NCBI GenBank assembly: GCA_031281815.1
Contig: JAITEY010000206.1
Span: 1-8,976 of the forward strand
From: Desulfovibrio sp.
GTDB taxonomy: Bacteria > Desulfobacterota > Desulfovibrionia > Desulfovibrionales > Desulfovibrionaceae
Direction of reading: 5' to 3'
Length of the DNA: 8,976 bases
The notes under the pieces were generated by a model. That model was not told the DNA's origin. It was given only the letters and a program-made list of their open reading frames with translations, and searched no databases. How positions within the stretch are numbered: the stretch's first letter is position 1; the number at the start of each line of letters is the position of its first letter. This document shows positions 6,853-8,976 of the stretch, piece after piece. The translations under genes and the position numbers were made by a program.

Positions 6853-7316
6853 AAAAGCTGTACCGCGTTTTCTGGTGGTTTCTGTACACGGCAGGTGCCG
6901 TGATCGTGCAGCAGGCCGTGCCCGGCGTGGATGCGCTCATGCCGGGATTTTTGCTTGCCCTGCAGGAAAACAGGCCCCGGCAGACAGCGGTGCTGTTCCT
7001 GGTCTTTACGCTTGTGCAGGAAGGGGCGGGGAGTCTGGGTTTCGGCACGGCGATGCTCAGCTACGCGGGAGCGGCGCTGCTTTTCCGCATGAGTCACGGC
7101 TTTTTCGTCGAGGACAACATTGTGTTCATCTCCATGCTGTCGGCATGTCTGGGCCTGTACCACGGTCTGCTGATCCGGCTGATGTGCGCGATACAGTCCA
7201 TCCCTGTGGATTTTGAACAGCTGTTGCGGGAGAGCCTGATCCAGACCCTGGCGATTCCCCTGATCTGGGTGCCGGCCTATTTGTCCCGGCCCAAAAACGC
7301 CCCCGCGGCGCAGTGA
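6849..7316 (+). CDS. mreD: rod shape-determining protein MreD
   Basis: MreD is a small polytopic inner-membrane partner of MreC in the elongasome. The protein has 155 residues, near the usual 160, and is strongly hydrophobic. Likely membrane segments lie at about 6-24, 45-60, 65-80, 88-112 and 130-146, with Leu/Val/Phe/Ala-rich content and a basic start MKKLYR. Sequence motifs in MreD are weak, so the call rests on size, topology and its position between mreC and mrdA. The start is GTG 6849, overlapping the mreC stop as GTGA, with only a weak Shine-Dalgarno, which implies translational coupling. Its own TGA overlaps the mrdA ATG by one base (TGATG). Confidence 0.85.
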   Translation: MKKLYRVFWWFLYTAGAVIVQQAVPGVDALMPGFLLALQENRPRQTAVLFLVFTLVQEGAGSLGFGTAMLSYAGAALLFRMSHGFFVEDNIVFISMLSACLGLYHGLLIRLMCAIQSIPVDFEQLLRESLIQTLAIPLIWVPAYLSRPKNAPAAQ

Positions 7317-8976
7317 TGCCGGCCATGGAACTCAGCCAGGGAAGAGAAGGCTATCAACCGCCGCGTTCGGGCGTGCTGCTGCTTTACGGGCTGACCTCCT
7401 TTCTTTTCGTGCTTTTCGTGCTGCGCTTCTGGTATCTGCAGATTCTGCACGGGGAAGAATACGCGCAAAAGGCTAACGCCAACAGGACGCGCCAGGAGCG
7501 CGTCTACGCGACGCGCGGCATCATTCTGGACAGCAAGGGCAGACTGTTGGCCGAGAACAGGCCGGCGTACGTGCTGACCCTGGTCCGCGACGACTGCCCG
7601 GATATTCCGGCGACCCTGGCCCAGGTAAGCCGCTGGACGGGAAGCTCCCTGTCCTCCCTGCGCAACCGCTTCCGGCAGGACGCGTTGCGCGTCAAATCGT
7701 TTCAGCCGCAGATCGTGGCCACCGACATTCCCTTTGAAAAAATTTCCGAGATCGAGCAGCAGATATTCCAATGGCCGGGGCTGGCCGTGGAAACGCGCCA
7801 GAGGCGCTATTACCCTTACGGCCCCCTGTTCGCCCATATCCTGGGCTATGTGGCCGATGCCGGGGAAAAGGACCTGCGCGCGGACGATAAACTGGCCCTC
7901 GGCGACATAGTCGGCAAACAGGGCATTGAACTGGTGCTGGAAAAGTCCCTGCGCGGCGCCAAGGGACTGAACAGCGTGGAAGTGGACGCCCTGGGCCGCA
8001 GGCTGAACAAGCGCCGCGAAGAGCCTCCCCTGGCCGGGGAAAACGTCACCCTGTCTCTGGACGCGGATCTGCAGAAGGCCGCATCCGACGCCCTGGGAGA
8101 ACATGCCGGGGCCGTAGTGGTCATGGAGCCGGATACGGGCAAGCTGCGCGCCTTGGTCACGCACCCGAGCTACGACAACAATATGTTCACGGCCACCCTG
8201 TCCAGAGAGGAATGGGCGAAACTGACGGACGACCCCCGTCATCCCCTGCAGAACAGGGCCATACAAAGCGTGTACCCCCCCGGTTCGGTCTGGAAGCTGA
8301 TGATGGTCGGGTTGTTCCTGGAGCAGAAGGTCGACCCGCGCCACGGCGTGGTCTGCCACGGCGGGGTGCATCTCGGCTCACACACCTTCCGTTGCTGGAA
8401 AAGCGGCGGACACGGCTTCATGAACATGCTGCAGTCGGTGATCAATTCCTGCGACGTGTACTATTATGAAACGGCGCAGCGTATGGGCATCGACAACATC
8501 GAACGCTTCGCCAAGGCCTGCGGCTTCGGCAGCCCCACCGGCATAGACCTGCCGCATGAACGCGGCGGCCTGGTGCCCGGCCGGGAATGGAAACGGCGCC
8601 GTTTCGGCGAACCGTGGCAGGGGGGAGAAACACTGAATGTTTCCATCGGCCAGGGGTATACCCTGGTCACCCCGGTACAGATGGCGGTTTTTGTAAGCGC
8701 CCTGTTGAATGAGGGAAAAATTCTCAAGCCCGGGCTGCTGGAAAACGAGGAGCCCGTCGTGCGCGGCATGTTGCCCCTGCCTCCGGCGCACCGCAGCTTT
8801 ATTCTGGAGGCCATGCGCGCCACGGCCTCTGTGGGTACGGCGCGGCGCATCAACCGTCCGGACGCGGTCATCGGGGGCAAAACCGGCACGGCCCAGGTGG
8901 TGCGCATCGGCGAACGCCGCCTGAGCAGCGGCGAAATGGCCTACCGCCACCGGGATCACGCCTGGATGACCTCCTG
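7316..8976 (+). CDS. mrdA: penicillin-binding protein 2 (elongasome transpeptidase), 3' end cut by window
   Basis: PBP2 is the class B D,D-transpeptidase that crosslinks new lateral-wall peptidoglycan together with RodA. About 553 codons are present and no stop is reached; by comparison with E. coli PBP2 (633 residues) roughly 50-80 residues are missing. A membrane anchor lies at about 19-41 (GVLLLYGLTSFLFVLFVLRF). The pedestal domain includes TRGIILDSKGRLLAENRPAYVL and RRYYPYGPLFAHILGYV. The transpeptidase domain has S324-V-W-K327 (in YPPGSVWK), S378-C-D380 and K522-T-G524 (GGKTGTAQV). SxD rather than SxN and the PW-x-GxxxNVSIGQGY region match PBP2 rather than FtsI. C347, C360, H366 and C379 could bind zinc. 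ATG 7316 overlaps the mreD stop; ATG 7325 would remove three residues. Confidence 0.95.
   Translation, partial: MPAMELSQGREGYQPPRSGVLLLYGLTSFLFVLFVLRFWYLQILHGEEYAQKANANRTRQERVYATRGIILDSKGRLLAENRPAYVLTLVRDDCPDIPATLAQVSRWTGSSLSSLRNRFRQDALRVKSFQPQIVATDIPFEKISEIEQQIFQWPGLAVETRQRRYYPYGPLFAHILGYVADAGEKDLRADDKLALGDIVGKQGIELVLEKSLRGAKGLNSVEVDALGRRLNKRREEPPLAGENVTLSLDADLQKAASDALGEHAGAVVVMEPDTGKLRALVTHPSYDNNMFTATLSREEWAKLTDDPRHPLQNRAIQSVYPPGSVWKLMMVGLFLEQKVDPRHGVVCHGGVHLGSHTFRCWKSGGHGFMNMLQSVINSCDVYYYETAQRMGIDNIERFAKACGFGSPTGIDLPHERGGLVPGREWKRRRFGEPWQGGETLNVSIGQGYTLVTPVQMAVFVSALLNEGKILKPGLLENEEPVVRGMLPLPPAHRSFILEAMRATASVGTARRINRPDAVIGGKTGTAQVVRIGERRLSSGEMAYRHRDHAWMTS

Overview
The window is a GC-rich, densely packed block of housekeeping genes, all on the + strand: leuB, dnaE, mreB, mreC, mreD and the 5' part of mrdA (PBP2). 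Gene order, GC-rich third codon positions, and a DnaE with a complete metal-binding PHP domain suit a deltaproteobacterium. My best guess is a Desulfovibrio-like member of the Desulfovibrionales, inferred from sequence style and not from any search.

Layout. Positions 1-187 hold what may be the tail of an upstream gene (perhaps leuD), then a cluster of inverted repeats. leuB (leucine biosynthesis) follows, and 60 bases later dnaE (replicative DNA polymerase III alpha subunit). Those 60 bases contain a decayed second copy of the first 12 codons of dnaE, forming a 19-codon mini-ORF that overlaps the true dnaE start. A 124-base spacer separates dnaE from mreB. From there mreB-mreC-mreD-mrdA is one tightly coupled operon with overlapping stop and start codons. 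It encodes the elongasome: the MreB filament, its membrane partners MreC and MreD, and the transpeptidase PBP2. mrdA runs off the right edge after about 553 codons; rodA often follows in this order.

I see no mobile element, tRNA, rRNA, CRISPR array or defence system, and no gene-free stretch longer than 300 bases. No wholly new system is evident. The points most worth checking are: mreC appears to start at a rare ATT codon behind a perfect Shine-Dalgarno; the 5' end of dnaE is duplicated; PBP2 carries a Cys-Cys-His-Cys set at the place of a reported PBP2 zinc site; and DnaE combines a full set of PHP metal ligands with a degenerate internal clamp-binding motif.
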